A DNA stretch of 64,000 nt from Buchnera aphidicola (GTDB taxonomy: Bacteria; Pseudomonadota; Gammaproteobacteria; Enterobacterales; Enterobacteriaceae), in the NCBI RefSeq assembly GCF_900128725.1, contig NZ_LT667500.1, positions 383,674-447,673 on the forward strand, given 5' to 3'. The position numbers and the translations under genes were made by a program. Shown here one piece after another: positions 48,916 to 59,942 of the stretch; within the stretch, counting starts at the first letter, position 1; every line of letters begins with the position of its first letter. The notes beneath the pieces are model-generated. The model was not told where the DNA came from, did not search any database, and saw only the letters and a list, made by a program, of their open reading frames with translations.

Positions 48916-48990
48916 TGCGTCCGACAGGATTTGAACCTGACACCTTTACTTTCGGAAAGTAATGCTCTATCCACACTGAGCTACGGACGC
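48916..48990 (-). tRNA. tRNA-Arg (anticodon CCG)
   Basis: A 75-base cloverleaf: acceptor GCGTCCG/CGGACGC, discriminator A, anticodon stem-loop TTACTTTCCGAAAGTAA, T-arm CAGGTTCAAATCCTG. It reads CGG, which is rare in such an AT-rich genome. It corresponds to E. coli argX, first of the tRNA cluster. Confidence 0.95.
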
Positions 48991-49495
48991 AAAAATATTT
49001 TTGGTAAAATTCAAATTTAAAATAAATAATAATTATTTAAAAAACATATCTAAGTTAATCTCTTAATATTATATATAGGCTAGAAAAAAAAATCTAGCAC
49101 TTTATTTGAAAAACAAAATATATATATCGTTCATAATAAAATTTTATTACGAAAAAAATAATTTTATTTAAAACAACAAAATAGCGAGATAGGATAACCA
49201 AAAAATACATTATCTTTGAATATATTCAATCCAACTAATCACGTTCAATCCATAGTTGGTATAAATATAAAAAATATTTAACTCTTACAATAAGAAACGG
49301 AATATCAATTAAAACATATCAAAAATTTATTTAAAATAATAGACAAGTCTGCAAAAACTATTAATAAGTATTAAAAAAATATTTTTTGTCATTAAATATG
49401 CATAAAAATATAATTAAATTGTTTCTTAAAATAGTTTGCTAATATGATTTTCCAGAGTAACTTGGCGGTTAATAACTAATAGATACAGCATAATA
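48991..49495. other. 505-base spacer between tRNA-Arg and rho
   Basis: No gene seen. Two inverted repeats: GCTAGA (49079-49084) with TCTAGC (49093-49098) around an A-run, and CCAACTA (49231-49237) with TAGTTGG (49253-49259). Either could end rho transcription. A TATAAT on the minus strand at 49073-49068 could be the -10 of the tRNA operon, though its -35 is poor. E. coli has a large envelope-polysaccharide cluster here; it is deleted. Confidence 0.45.
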
Positions 49496-50758
49496 TTATT
49501 TAGATCGTTTCATCATATCGAAAAATTGATTATTGGTTTTTGTCATAGATAATTTATTGATTAAAAATTCCATAGCATCTATTTCGCTCATAGGATGGAT
49601 GATCTTACGCAAAATCCACATTTTTTGTAACTCTTCAGGATTCGTTAATAACTCCTCTTTTCTAGTACCAGAGCGGTTGTAATCAATAGCCGGAAACACG
49701 CGTTTTTCTGCTATTTTTCGGGATAAAGGTAATTCCATATTACCGGTTCCTTTAAATTCCTCGTAAATAACTTCATCCATTTTAGAGCCTGTATCAATTA
49801 ATGCCGTTGCAATAATAGTTAAACTCCCGCCTTCCTTAACATTTCGTGCTGCGCCAAAAAATCTTTTAGGCCTATGTAATGCATTGGCATCAACTCCTCC
49901 TGTTAAAACTTTTCCAGAGGAAGGGACTACTGTATTATATGCTCTAGCTAATCGAGTAATGGAATCTAATAATATAATTACATCTTTTTTATGCTCAACC
50001 AATCGTTTTGCTCTTTCAATAACCATTTCTGCTACCTGCACATGTCTAGAAGCAGGTTCATCAAAAGTAGATGCAACAACTTCTCCTTTGACTAAGCGTT
50101 GCATTTCAGTTACTTCTTCTGGACGTTCATCGATTAATAAAACCATTAAAACACAATCAGGGTGATTATGCGCAATACTTTGTGCAATGTTTTGCAATAA
50201 CATGGTTTTTCCGGCTTTAGGGGGGGCTACGATTAATCCTCTTTGTCCTCGGCCGATTGGAGAAGCTAAATCTAATACGCGCGCAGTTAAATCTTCTTTA
50301 GATCCATTTCCTTGTTCCATTTTCAATCTAGAATTAGCATGCAGTGGAGTTAAATTTTCAAACAAAATTTTACTACGTGAATTTTCTGGTTTATCATAAT
50401 TCACTTTATTTACCTTGAGCAAAGCAAAATATCTTTCTCCTTCCTTAGGGGGTCTAATTTTTCCAGAAATAGTATCTCCGGTTCTTAAATTAAATCGACG
50501 AATCTGACTAGGAGAAACATATATATCATCAGGACCTGCTAAGTAAGAGCTGTCAGACGATCTTAAAAAACCAAATCCATCTTGTAAAATTTCTAAAACA
50601 CCATCGCCAAATATATCTTCTCCGCTTTTTGAGTGTTGTTTGAGTATAGAAAAAATAATATCTTGTTTTCGTATACGCGCTAAATTTTCTAGACCAATAC
50701 TTTGGCCTAAGATAATGAGTTTCGAAACGGAAGTATTTTTTAATTCGGTAAGATTCAT
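49496..50758 (-). CDS. rho: transcription termination factor Rho
   Basis: Hexameric RNA helicase; 420 residues (E. coli 419). [14 protein letters not shown], the RNA-binding cold-shock fold (DGFGFLRS...[18 protein letters not shown]), Walker [11 protein letters not shown] (about 177-186), the R-loop and Q-loop regions ([14 protein letters not shown]) and the C-terminal half are nearly identical to E. coli. Follows trxA as in E. coli. Control by the rho leader cannot be recognised. Confidence 0.99.
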   Translation of the reverse strand: MNLTELKNTSVSKLIILGQSIGLENLARIRKQDIIFSILKQHSKSGEDIFGDGVLEILQDGFGFLRSSDSSYLAGPDDIYVSPSQIRRFNLRTGDTISGKIRPPKEGERYFALLKVNKVNYDKPENSRSKILFENLTPLHANSRLKMEQGNGSKEDLTARVLDLASPIGRGQRGLIVAPPKAGKTMLLQNIAQSIAHNHPDCVLMVLLIDERPEEVTEMQRLVKGEVVASTFDEPASRHVQVAEMVIERAKRLVEHKKDVIILLDSITRLARAYNTVVPSSGKVLTGGVDANALHRPKRFFGAARNVKEGGSLTIIATALIDTGSKMDEVIYEEFKGTGNMELPLSRKIAEKRVFPAIDYNRSGTRKEELLTNPEELQKMWILRKIIHPMSEIDAMEFLINKLSMTKTNNQFFDMMKRSK

Positions 50759-50970
50759 AAGAGTGTATTTCTCAATCTATTTAGAGAAAACTGAAAAATG
50801 TTTGCATGTAACAAAAACGTTATATGCGTACAACTACATTGTATTAAAATATTTTAAATTTATATTGAAAATGCTGTTTTAGTATAAAAACTTTCTGTAT
50901 ATATATTTATAATATAGTCATTTAAATAAAAACTTTTTTTTTGTTATTACGATAATTATTTTATATAATT

Positions 50971-51006
50971 AGTTTTATTAGTTTTATTAGTTTTATTAGT
51001 TTTAAA
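50971..51006. repeat. tandem 9-bp repeat
   Basis: Three exact copies of AGTTTTATT (50971-50979, 50980-50988, 50989-50997) are followed by a partial fourth (AGTTTTAAA), between trxA and rho. Such arrays arise by replication slippage and copy number may vary between individuals. A regulatory role is not apparent. Confidence 0.85.
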
Positions 51007-51041
51007 CAAATATTTATAAAAATATAAAATTTACTTTTTTA

Positions 51042-51374
51042 TTATGATAATTTTTCATCTAAAAAATTTGTTAATTCTATTTTTGAAATAACCCCAACTT
51101 TTTTTCCTAAAATTTTATTCTTTTCAAACAATAATAAAGTAGGAATGCCTCGAATAGAATACATAATAGGTGTTTTTTTATTCATATCAATATTCACTGT
51201 TCCTACAATAATTTTTTCTGAATATTCACAAGCAATTTCTTCTAATATTGGTGATAAAACTTTGCAAGGTCCACACCAATCTGCCCAAAAATCGACTAAG
51301 AAAGGTTTGTTTGACAAAAATACATTTTTTTCAAAATTCTGATCTGTTAATTCAATAATTTTAGTAATTTCCAT
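51042..51374 (-). CDS. trxA: thioredoxin 1
   Basis: Small dithiol reductase, 110 residues (E. coli 109). WCGPC gives Cys34 and Cys37 and the cis-proline loop is GIPTLLLF; DFWADWCGPCK is exactly the family signature. It serves reductases and, in phage-free bacteria, general thiol balance. Upstream of rho as in E. coli; no thioredoxin reductase in this window. Confidence 0.97.
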   Translation of the reverse strand: MEITKIIELTDQNFEKNVFLSNKPFLVDFWADWCGPCKVLSPILEEIACEYSEKIIVGTVNIDMNKKTPIMYSIRGIPTLLLFEKNKILGKKVGVISKIELTNFLDEKLS

Positions 51375-51511
51375 AAAAATCCTATTTTTTTTATAAAATG
51401 TTTTTAATAAAATTTCTAAATACCATAAATAACGTTACTACTGATAACAGTGATAAATAAAATCTCTTTTGTTGTACGCTTTAATACAAAAAAATTTATT
51501 TTTTTTAAATT

Positions 51512-53452
51512 TTAATACGTTATCCAGCGTATTTCGCGCTTCGGTAATTCAAGTAAAAACCGACTTGGTTGTAAATGAACCATTATACCAAATTTTTTTT
51601 TTTTTTTACAAAAACTGAGAAACAACTGTTGTTTTGCTCGAGTCATGCCCACATACATTAAACGACGCTCTTCGGTAACATTATTATCAAGAATACTTTT
51701 GTGATGCGGTAAAGTTCCTTCTTCTATGCCGATAATACATACTACTAAAAATTCTAATCCTTTAGATGCATGAATAGTCATTAATTGCAGCTTATTCAGA
51801 TGCTTAATTTTATTGTTCTGTAACGAACAATCAAAATCTCCGCAAATAAACCGTATTAATACCTCTTCTAGGCGAAGCGGCGGATTACCCTTGCTTCCAA
51901 TTAACATCTTTTTCAACCATTTAGAGAAAAAAATTACATCTTGAGTTCTTCTATCTATTAGTATTCTATCTTTGTAGCGCTGATTAATCCATGAAAAATA
52001 ATTTATATCTTTCATAATGCGCTTTAAAATTTTTTCAGGAAAATCAGATAAAAGAGCAGAAAGTTTTATTATCCAAAGCACAAAGCTATGCAAATAAAGA
52101 ACAGTATTTTTACTTAATTGTTGTGCCATTCGATTATCGGTGCTAGCATTAAATAAACTCATTTTATTACATTTAGCAAAAATCTTTAATTTAGATACTG
52201 TAACTAAACCGATTTTTCGGTTAGGCGTATTAATAATACGCAAAAAAGCAAAATCATCATGATGATTAACAATTAATCGTAAATATGACAATAAGTCTTT
52301 GATTTCAGATAAACTAAAAAAAGAATTTCCGGAATGAATATAATACGGTATATTTTTATAAATTAACTCTGATTCTACGACTTTTACCTGATAATTGCTT
52401 CGATATAAAATGGCGTAATCTCGATATGTAGTATTATATCGACGTTTATGATAAGTAATATATTGAATAATTTTTTTTGCTTCTTGTATCTCATCATTAA
52501 AAACGGATACATAAATCCTATTACCGTAATCTAATTCTGAAAATAACTTTTTATTAAAAAAATTTATGTTATTAGAGATTAAAATATTTGCTGCATGTAA
52601 AATTCGCTTCGAAGAACGATAATTTTGTTCCATTTTTATGATATTTAAATTTGGAAAATCATATTTTAATAAATGAAAAACTTTTTGTTGAGCTCCTCTC
52701 CATGAATAAATTGACTGGTCATCATCTCCTACAACTGTAAAATTAGAATTATAACCACATAATAATTTAATTAACTGATATTGACTAATATTAATATCTT
52801 GATATTCATCTACTAACAAATATTGAATTTTTTTTTGCCATTTCAATCTAATATTTATATTTTCTGCTAATAAAATAGTTGGTAAATAAATTAAATCATT
52901 AAAATCTAATATATTATGCTCTTTAAGAAAAGAATTGTATTGCTCGTAAAATGAAATACATTGTTCTTCTAAAAGAGAAGAAATACATTTTCTTGCTGAC
53001 TGGGGGTTTAATAATTTATTTTTCCAACCAGCAATTTGATTATGCAGTTTTTTTAAGAAAGAGATATTGTTATATTGCTTATTAGTTGAAATAATATTTT
53101 TCAATAAACGTATTTGCTCTTGATCATCAAACAACGTAAAATTTGAAGTTAATCCTAATAATTTGTATTCATGACGAATAATTTTTAAACCTAGCGCATG
53201 AAATGTAGACACAGTAATATCGTGGACTTGATTCGTAGATAATTTATTGAATAAACGCAATTCAATCTCTTTAGCTGCTTTATTAGTAAAAGTTACTGCT
53301 ATAATTTTTTTAGGATCATAGTGATAAATTTTAATTAAAGTTATAACTTTATTAATAATTACACTTGTTTTTCCCGAACCTGCGCCAGCTAAAATTAAAC
53401 ATGGATTATTAATAATATGAATTGCTTGTTTTTGAATTTTATTTAAAATCAT
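51512..53452 (-). CDS. rep: ATP-dependent DNA helicase Rep
   Basis: Superfamily 1A 3'-5' helicase clearing protein blocks ahead of replication forks; 646 residues (E. coli 673). Motif I AGAGSGKTS (22-30), motif II LLVDEYQDIN, motif III GDDDQSIYSWRGA, motif IV QNYRSSKRIL, and motifs V-VI LMTIHASKGLEF and VGMTRAK. Order trxA-rep as in E. coli. The 3' part has a run of 15 A on the coding strand (51593-51607, encoding Cys followed by five Lys); the frame is intact. The C-terminus is about 25 residues shorter than in E. coli. Confidence 0.97.
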   Translation of the reverse strand: MILNKIQKQAIHIINNPCLILAGAGSGKTSVIINKVITLIKIYHYDPKKIIAVTFTNKAAKEIELRLFNKLSTNQVHDITVSTFHALGLKIIRHEYKLLGLTSNFTLFDDQEQIRLLKNIISTNKQYNNISFLKKLHNQIAGWKNKLLNPQSARKCISSLLEEQCISFYEQYNSFLKEHNILDFNDLIYLPTILLAENINIRLKWQKKIQYLLVDEYQDINISQYQLIKLLCGYNSNFTVVGDDDQSIYSWRGAQQKVFHLLKYDFPNLNIIKMEQNYRSSKRILHAANILISNNINFFNKKLFSELDYGNRIYVSVFNDEIQEAKKIIQYITYHKRRYNTTYRDYAILYRSNYQVKVVESELIYKNIPYYIHSGNSFFSLSEIKDLLSYLRLIVNHHDDFAFLRIINTPNRKIGLVTVSKLKIFAKCNKMSLFNASTDNRMAQQLSKNTVLYLHSFVLWIIKLSALLSDFPEKILKRIMKDINYFSWINQRYKDRILIDRRTQDVIFFSKWLKKMLIGSKGNPPLRLEEVLIRFICGDFDCSLQNNKIKHLNKLQLMTIHASKGLEFLVVCIIGIEEGTLPHHKSILDNNVTEERRLMYVGMTRAKQQLFLSFCKKKKKFGIMVHLQPSRFLLELPKREIRWITY

Positions 53453-53568
53453 AAATGTATGACGATGAAAAAATAGTGTTTAAAATTTATTTATTTTAAT
53501 AAAGACCACAAAATTTTAATTATAAAGTTATCAAATCATGTACATGAATAACAAATTCCAGCACTTTG

Positions 53569-55050
53569 TTAAATACCTTGAGAAGCTAAAGACTTCATAT
53601 AAGTCATATATAATCGTAATTTCTTTCCAATTTGTTCAATGGCATGATAGTCAATCTTATTATTTACATTAAGTAACTCTTCATTTCTAATGGAATAGTT
53701 TTTTATTGATTCACCTAAATCATCACTATTCACAGACTTTAAAAAACTTTTTAAAATAGGAAGAGCGCGTTCCGAAAACAAATGACTACCATATTCTGCT
53801 GTATCAGAAATCACTAAATTCATTTCATATAATCTTTTTCTGGCAATTGTATTAGCAATTAAAGGTAATTCATGTAAAGATTCATAATACGCTGATTCTA
53901 ATGTAATCCCAGTTTCTACCATAGTTTCAAATGATAACTCGATACCTGCTTTTAACATAGCAACCATCAAAGTGCATTTTTCAAAATATTCGTGATCTAA
54001 AATTTTTCTATTTAGGTATAAACTAGCATTTTCAAATCGTGATGTTTTTAAATTTTTTCTCCACTGATGTAATTTATTATCCCCGTTATTCCAATCTAAA
54101 ATCATATTTTTAGAAAAATGACCGGAAATAATATCATCCATATGCGAACAAAATAAAGGTTTTAATAAACTTTTTAATTGAACAGACAGTTTATATGCCC
54201 GCATTTTAGAAGCATCAGACAAACGATTGAATAATAATCGTATTCCCCCAACTTTCATGCACTCAGACAATCTTTCCCAACCAAATTGCAATAAAGTAGC
54301 TGAGTAATCAGAACTGTATCCTTTTTCTATTAGAAAATCATAACACGCTAAAGAACAAGCTTGAAGCATGCCGCATAAAATAGTTTGCTCGCCCATTAAA
54401 TCAGACTTGACTTCTGCGACAAAAGAAGATTTTAAAATACCTGCCTTGTGTGAGCCTAAACCGACAGCCCAAGATTTAGCTATATTCAGTCCCTTTAAAT
54501 CTGGATCATTGTCTTTATGAACAGCTATTAAAGCTGGAACACCAAAGCCTAATAAAAATTCTTTCCTCACTTCTGTTCCGGGACACTTAGGCGCCACCAT
54601 AACAACAGTGATATCGGAACGAATTTTTTCACCCTCTTCTACGATATTAAAACCATGCGAATAGCCTAAGGTAGAACCCTGCTTCATTAAAGGTTGTAAT
54701 TCTTTTATGACTTGAGAATGTTGTTTATCCGGAGTTAAATTAATCACCAAATCAGCATCAGGAATTAGATTTTCATATATATCTACACAAAACTTTTCTT
54801 TAACTGCGTTATACCAAGAATTAGATCGATTTTTTATAGAATCCTTTTTAAGAGCAAAAGAAACATTTAAACCCGAATCACGTAAATTTAATCCTTGATT
54901 TAATCCTTGAGCTCCACATCCAACAATAACAATTTTTTTATCTTTTAAAACGTGAATAACATTTAAAAATTCATTTTTATTCACTAAAGAACCAGTGCTT
55001 AATTCAATTAATTTTTCTCTAAAAGAGAGAGAATTAAAAAAATTTTTCAT
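53569..55050 (-). CDS. ilvC: ketol-acid reductoisomerase
   Basis: Second common step of isoleucine and valine synthesis; class II (long) enzyme of 493 residues (E. coli 491). The start at 55050 ([14 protein letters not shown]) has GGAG upstream; 14 extra in-frame residues are rejected. The NADPH loop GCGAQG is at 44-49; the metal and substrate residues are in [16 protein letters not shown] and [24 protein letters not shown] core nutritional gene in aphid symbionts. Confidence 0.98.
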   Translation of the reverse strand: MKNFFNSLSFREKLIELSTGSLVNKNEFLNVIHVLKDKKIVIVGCGAQGLNQGLNLRDSGLNVSFALKKDSIKNRSNSWYNAVKEKFCVDIYENLIPDADLVINLTPDKQHSQVIKELQPLMKQGSTLGYSHGFNIVEEGEKIRSDITVVMVAPKCPGTEVRKEFLLGFGVPALIAVHKDNDPDLKGLNIAKSWAVGLGSHKAGILKSSFVAEVKSDLMGEQTILCGMLQACSLACYDFLIEKGYSSDYSATLLQFGWERLSECMKVGGIRLLFNRLSDASKMRAYKLSVQLKSLLKPLFCSHMDDIISGHFSKNMILDWNNGDNKLHQWRKNLKTSRFENASLYLNRKILDHEYFEKCTLMVAMLKAGIELSFETMVETGITLESAYYESLHELPLIANTIARKRLYEMNLVISDTAEYGSHLFSERALPILKSFLKSVNSDDLGESIKNYSIRNEELLNVNNKIDYHAIEQIGKKLRLYMTYMKSLASQGI

Positions 55051-55139
55051 AATTATACTCCTATTGGTAAAAAAATAATACATACGCTTCATGTAAAAAA
55101 TTTTTTTTAAAAAATAAAAAAATGAATACTTAATTGTAT

Positions 55140-56996
55140 TTAATCAAGAAAATATATTTTGCTTATGTCTCTAACAGCTCCAGTATCAGCGCTAGTTGCT
55201 AAAATACTATACATTTTTAAAGAATCGGAAATGTGTCGTATTCGATTTCTAGGGGTATAAGCCTTTTTTCCTCTTTTTTCCTCTTTATTTTTTCTGTTAT
55301 TGAGTTCGGTAGGCGAAACATGAAGAGTTAAACTCCGATTAGGAATATTGATGCTAATTATATCGCCATTATTGACTAGTGCAATGATACCTCGACTAGA
55401 AGCTTCGGGAGAAACATGACCAACAGAAATGCCAGACGTACCACCAGAAAACCGACCATCAGTTATTAAAGCACACTTCTTATCTAAGCCTACTGATTTT
55501 AAATATGTAGTTGGATACAACATTTCTTGCATTCCCGGTCCTCCACATGGACCCTCATATCTTACTACTACTACATCGCCAGATTTAACTTTATGGTTTA
55601 AAATAGCATGTACCGCATCATCTTGACTTTCATAAACTTTCGCGGGACCTGAAAAAATCATATTATTTTTCTCTATACCAGCAGTTTTTACTATACAGCC
55701 ATTTTTTGCTAAATTACCAGTTAAAACGGCTAAACCCCCATCTTGACTATATGCGTTTTCTTTGGAACGAATACATCCCTGAAAACGATCTACGTCTACT
55801 TTAGACCACCTAAATGATTGTGAAAACGGGATAATAGTTTTAATACCTGCAGGACCTGCAGAATAAAAAGTTATTTTATCTAAATTATTTTTATTCAAAA
55901 TATCGTGTTGATTAATTGTTTCTTGTAACGTTAAACCTAATACATTAAGCTCTGCAGTATTTAATAAATTTGCTTTATTAAGTTCAGATAATATACCAAA
56001 AACCCCTCCTGCACGATGTAAATCTTCAACATGATAAACGGGAGTACTTGGAGATAATTTACATAAATGAGGAACCTTTCTTGATAAACGATCAATATCT
56101 GACATTTTAAAATCTACTTTAGCTTCATGGGCCATAGCGAGTAAATGTAAAACCGTATTTGTTGAACCGCCCATCGCGATATCTAAAATCATAGCATTTT
56201 CTAAAGCAGCTTTAGTTAAAATATTTTTCGGCAATAAACGAGGATTATTATTTTCATAATATTCTTTAGCGTTATTTACAATCAATTTGCCTGCTTGTAA
56301 AAAAAATTTCTTTCTATCTACGTGCGTCGCTAATACAGTTCCGTTTCCAGGAAATGAAAAACCAATAGCTTCGGTTAAACAATTCATTGAATTAGCTGTA
56401 AACATTCCTGAACACGAACCACAGGTTGGGCAAGCCGATTGTTCTATATCTAATAATTTTTTTTCTGATACCGTCTCACTTGCTCCGTGAATTATAGCAT
56501 CAACTAGATCAATTTTAATCGTAGTATTAACAGATTTAATTTTTCCAGATTCCATCGGTCCGCCTGAAACAAAAATAGAAGGAATATTCAATCTCAATGC
56601 AGCTAATAACATTCCGGGTGTAATTTTATCGCAGTTAGAAATACATACCATTGCATCTACACAATGTGCATTAATCATATACTCAATAGAATCAGCAATT
56701 AATTCTCGGGACGGAAGAGAGTACAGCATTCCCGAATGCCCCATTGCAATCCCGTCATCAATAGCAATTGTGTTAAATTCTTTAGGAATTCCTCCGTGCT
56801 TTAAAATTTCTTGAGAAACTAATTTTCCTACCTCTCTTAAATGTATATGACCAGGAACAAATTCAGTGAAAGAATTTACTACCGCAATAATAGGTTTTCC
56901 GAAGTCTTGATCTCGAACGCCAGTAGCGCGCCATAAAGCTCTTGCGCCCGACATGTTTCTTCCATTAATGCTTGTAAAAGAACGATATATGGGCAT
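55140..56996 (-). CDS. ilvD: dihydroxy-acid dehydratase
   Basis: Third step of isoleucine/valine synthesis, an Fe-S dehydratase; 618 residues (E. coli 616). Cluster cysteines lie in [13 protein letters not shown] (about 119-123) and [17 protein letters not shown] (about 192-198), with MESGK, SFPGNGT and GRFSGGTSG following. 89 bases upstream of ilvC, so the two are probably one transcript (in E. coli ilvC has its own LysR regulator ilvY, which is absent here). Confidence 0.98.
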   Translation of the reverse strand: MPIYRSFTSINGRNMSGARALWRATGVRDQDFGKPIIAVVNSFTEFVPGHIHLREVGKLVSQEILKHGGIPKEFNTIAIDDGIAMGHSGMLYSLPSRELIADSIEYMINAHCVDAMVCISNCDKITPGMLLAALRLNIPSIFVSGGPMESGKIKSVNTTIKIDLVDAIIHGASETVSEKKLLDIEQSACPTCGSCSGMFTANSMNCLTEAIGFSFPGNGTVLATHVDRKKFFLQAGKLIVNNAKEYYENNNPRLLPKNILTKAALENAMILDIAMGGSTNTVLHLLAMAHEAKVDFKMSDIDRLSRKVPHLCKLSPSTPVYHVEDLHRAGGVFGILSELNKANLLNTAELNVLGLTLQETINQHDILNKNNLDKITFYSAGPAGIKTIIPFSQSFRWSKVDVDRFQGCIRSKENAYSQDGGLAVLTGNLAKNGCIVKTAGIEKNNMIFSGPAKVYESQDDAVHAILNHKVKSGDVVVVRYEGPCGGPGMQEMLYPTTYLKSVGLDKKCALITDGRFSGGTSGISVGHVSPEASSRGIIALVNNGDIISINIPNRSLTLHVSPTELNNRKNKEEKRGKKAYTPRNRIRHISDSLKMYSILATSADTGAVRDISKIYFLD

Positions 56997-57247
56997 TTTT
57001 TTACTCTATTTTAAATAATTAATTAAATATAATAATATTTTTTATGAATTTAATCTGGTTATAAGAACACGTGAATATGGTCTGTTGATATAAATCATTT
57101 TACAGATGTTAAAGAAAATATACTTTTTTTAAAACTATGAAATGCGCTGGTAAAATTCTTATAAAGAACTAGTTAAAATAGTTCATTTTAATTAAGAAAA
57201 TTATTATAAAAGAAACAAAAGAGTTGGTTTGTTGATTTTTTTTTCTT

Positions 57248-57321
57248 CAGGGGCGGGGGGAATCGAACCCACAACTTTCGGTTTTGGAGACCGATGCTCT
57301 ACCATATTGAACTACACCCCT
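57248..57321 (-). tRNA. tRNA-Trp (anticodon CCA)
   Basis: A 74-base cloverleaf: acceptor AGGGGTG/CGCCCCT with one T-G pair, discriminator G, anticodon stem-loop CGGTCTCCAAAACCG, T-arm GTGGGTTCGATTCCCCC. CCA is not encoded. It reads UGG; the charging enzyme TrpS is also in the window. Confidence 0.96.
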
Positions 57322-57605
57322 AAAATCGAATATAGTACTTATAAGCGTCAAAAAAATAAAAATATTTTATTAAAATATTATACACTAGAAAAAAAAAAAT
57401 TCAACTTTTCCTTACCTCTTGGCAATGACAAGAAAACTAAACCCGTTTTTTCATATATTCAATTAATTGAAATAATATAATTATTAAATAAGAGAGTGAA
57501 ATTTATTTAAACAAAAAATAAAAATTAAAGATATAATAGTTTTAAAAAATTTGCTAATAAATAAAATTAATAATATATTTTATCATAAAAAGGTTTATTT
57601 AAAAT

Positions 57606-58814
57606 ATGAAATTTCCCATTTATTTAGATTACGCTGCTACAACCCCGGCAGATCCTCAGGTTAAAAAAAAAATGCACCAATATCTTTCTGTAGAAGATAT
57701 TTTTGGCAACCCAGCATCTAGATCACATAAACTGGGATGGGAAGCAGAAGAAGCCGTAGAGATATCTAGAAATGAAATTGCTCAATTAATCCACGCAGAT
57801 CCCAGAGAAATAATCTTTACTTCGGGTGCTACCGAATCAAATAACTTAGCAATTAAAGGAATTTATGAATTTCATAAAAAAGAAAAAAATCATATTATTA
57901 CTAGCAAGATAGAGCATAAATCTGTTTTAGATTGTTGTCGATATTTAGAAAACAAAGGGTGCAGCATAACTTATATTTCTCCTAATAAATACGGAGTTGT
58001 TGATATAGCGGATATTAAAGAGTCAGTCAATAAAAATACATTATTAATTTCTATTATGCATGTAAATAACGAAGTAGGTTCTATTCAAAACATTGAAAGT
58101 ATCGGCAATTTATGTCGAAAAAAAGAAATTTTTTTTCATGTAGATGCAACTCAAAGCATAGGAAAAATAAAAATAAACCTGAAGAAGCTAAAAATTGATC
58201 TATTATCGTTATCCGCGCATAAAATATATGGCCCCAAGGGGATAGGCGCATTGTATATTCGTCGAAAACCGCGTATTAGATTAACAGCACAAATACATGG
58301 CGGCGGGCATGAGCGTGGATTTCGCTCCGGAACTTTACCAGTTCATCAGATTGTTGGTTTTGGCGCAGCTTGTAAGATACTTAGAAAAAACATGTATAAA
58401 GACATATTACATATTAAAAAATTACGAGATATGTTATGGCAAGGTTTACACGATATTCCTGAAATACATTCAAACAGTCATCTTAATTACGCAGTAAGCA
58501 ATATACTTAACATTAGTTTTAATTTTATTGAAGGTGAATCGCTCTTAATGGCATTAAAGAATTTGGCCGTTTCTTCTGGATCTGCCTGTACTTCAGCAAG
58601 TTTAGAGCCTTCATATGTATTACGAGCTATGGGAGTCAAGGACGAATTAGCTCACAGCTCTATCCGGTTTTCTATCGGACGCTTTACGACGGTCGAAGAC
58701 ATTAAATATGCTATACTCGAAATTCGAAAAGCAGTTAATAAACTAAGAAGTTTATCACCCTTATGGGAAATGTTCCAATCTGGGATTGATATAAATAAAA
58801 TTATTTGGAATTAA
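57606..58814 (+). CDS. iscS: cysteine desulfurase IscS
   Basis: PLP enzyme giving sulfur for Fe-S clusters and, through TusA, for tRNA thiolation; 402 residues (E. coli 404). [28 protein letters not shown], the PLP lysine in [10 protein letters not shown] (about 206) and the sulfur-carrying Cys in [19 protein letters not shown] (about 328) are present, as is the C-terminal [14 protein letters not shown]. First gene of the reduced isc cluster; iscR is missing, so regulation by cluster status is lost. Confidence 0.98.
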   Translation: MKFPIYLDYAATTPADPQVKKKMHQYLSVEDIFGNPASRSHKLGWEAEEAVEISRNEIAQLIHADPREIIFTSGATESNNLAIKGIYEFHKKEKNHIITSKIEHKSVLDCCRYLENKGCSITYISPNKYGVVDIADIKESVNKNTLLISIMHVNNEVGSIQNIESIGNLCRKKEIFFHVDATQSIGKIKINLKKLKIDLLSLSAHKIYGPKGIGALYIRRKPRIRLTAQIHGGGHERGFRSGTLPVHQIVGFGAACKILRKNMYKDILHIKKLRDMLWQGLHDIPEIHSNSHLNYAVSNILNISFNFIEGESLLMALKNLAVSSGSACTSASLEPSYVLRAMGVKDELAHSSIRFSIGRFTTVEDIKYAILEIRKAVNKLRSLSPLWEMFQSGIDINKIIWN

Positions 58815-58841
58815 AAAATCAAGATAGGAATATACAATATT

Positions 58842-59234
58842 ATGGCTTATAGCAAAAAAGTATTAGACCATTATGATAATCCTCGAAATGTTGGGTCGTT
58901 TCCTGAAGAAGAAAAAAACATTGGGACTAGTTTGGTTGGAGCCCCTGCTTGCGGCGATGTCATGAAGCTACAAATTAAAGTTAATAAAGATAAAGTGATA
59001 GAAGATGCGTGTTTTAAAACCTATGGATGCGGCTCAGCAATTGCCTCTAGCTCTCTCATGACTGAATGGGTAAAAGGAAAAACTTTAAAAGAAGCTAAAA
59101 AAATAAAAAATACTGATATAGCAAAAGAATTAGATTTACCTCCTGTAAAAATTCATTGCTCTGTCTTAGCCGAAGATGCTATTAAAAGAGCAATTGCTAA
59201 TTATCATCAAAAATGTAAAAATAAAAACAAGTAA
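58842..59234 (+). CDS. iscU: Fe-S cluster scaffold IscU
   Basis: Scaffold on which 2Fe-2S clusters are built; 130 residues (E. coli 128). Cluster ligands lie in GAPACGDVMKL (Cys and Asp), TYGCGSAIASSS and KIHCSVLAEDA; the HscA recognition motif LPPVK immediately precedes the last one and is intact. Between iscS and hscB. iscA, next in E. coli, is absent. Confidence 0.98.
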   Translation: MAYSKKVLDHYDNPRNVGSFPEEEKNIGTSLVGAPACGDVMKLQIKVNKDKVIEDACFKTYGCGSAIASSSLMTEWVKGKTLKEAKKIKNTDIAKELDLPPVKIHCSVLAEDAIKRAIANYHQKCKNKNK

Positions 59235-59263
59235 ATTAAAAAAAATTAAAAGGTTATATTTCG

Positions 59264-59293
59264 GTGCTGAAGCTAAATATCCCTATTCAGCAC
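59264..59293. other. inverted repeat between iscU and hscB
   Basis: GTGCTGAA (59264-59271) and TTCAGCAC (59286-59293) form a perfect 8-bp stem with a 14-base loop, in the gap where iscA is missing. No T-tract follows, so it looks more like an RNA stability or processing element than a terminator. It is more GC-rich than its surroundings. Confidence 0.5.
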
Positions 59294-59408
59294 TAATACA
59301 TCGATACAAAAATATATTTTTTTATAAAATATACATTAATAATATTTATGAAACATAAATATTACATTAAATTTTAACAATAGTTATTTATTTGCAATAA
59401 GGCATTCA

Positions 59409-59921
59409 ATGAATTACTTTAATTTATTTCAATTACCGCAAATTTTGCATATTGATAAAAAAAAATTAATTAATACCTTTTATTCTTTACAAAAAAAATA
59501 TCATCCGGATGCTCAAAATCATTTAGAACTAAGTAAAAAAGAAAAACTAAACATGTCTATTAAGATTAATCAAGGGTTTACTATCTTAAAAAATAAATAT
59601 ACTAGAGCAAAATATTTGTTAAAATTAAATAAAAAAAAGCTTTTGTTTAAAAAAATAATCGTAGATAATCAAAAAAAATGGTTAATTAAACAATTTCAAC
59701 TTCATGAAACTATACAAAACATACAAAATAACCAGAATGCATTCATAAAAATAAATAAGCTGATTAAAGAAATTAAACAAGAAATATCGTTGTATTTTTG
59801 TAAATTTGAAAAAAAATTGGAAAAACAAAATATTTATTCAGCTAATAAAATATTTTATCAATTATCATTTATTTATAAAATTTATAAAAAAGCAAAAAAA
59901 ATTCAAGCAAAAAATCATTAA
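59409..59921 (+). CDS. hscB: co-chaperone HscB
   Basis: J-domain co-chaperone that brings IscU to HscA and stimulates its ATPase; 170 residues (E. coli 171). The J domain is N-terminal with HPD at 32-34 (KYHPDAQ), followed by INQGFTILKN...RAKYLL. The C-terminal helical domain that binds IscU is present but very Lys/Ile-rich. 21 bases before hscA. Confidence 0.95.
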   Translation: MNYFNLFQLPQILHIDKKKLINTFYSLQKKYHPDAQNHLELSKKEKLNMSIKINQGFTILKNKYTRAKYLLKLNKKKLLFKKIIVDNQKKWLIKQFQLHETIQNIQNNQNAFIKINKLIKEIKQEISLYFCKFEKKLEKQNIYSANKIFYQLSFIYKIYKKAKKIQAKNH

Positions 59922-59942
59922 AACAAAAATAGAAAAAAACAT

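Noticed and set aside
57229-57480. Plus-strand 83-codon frame
   Set aside because: It runs antisense through tRNA-Trp, so it cannot be a real gene.
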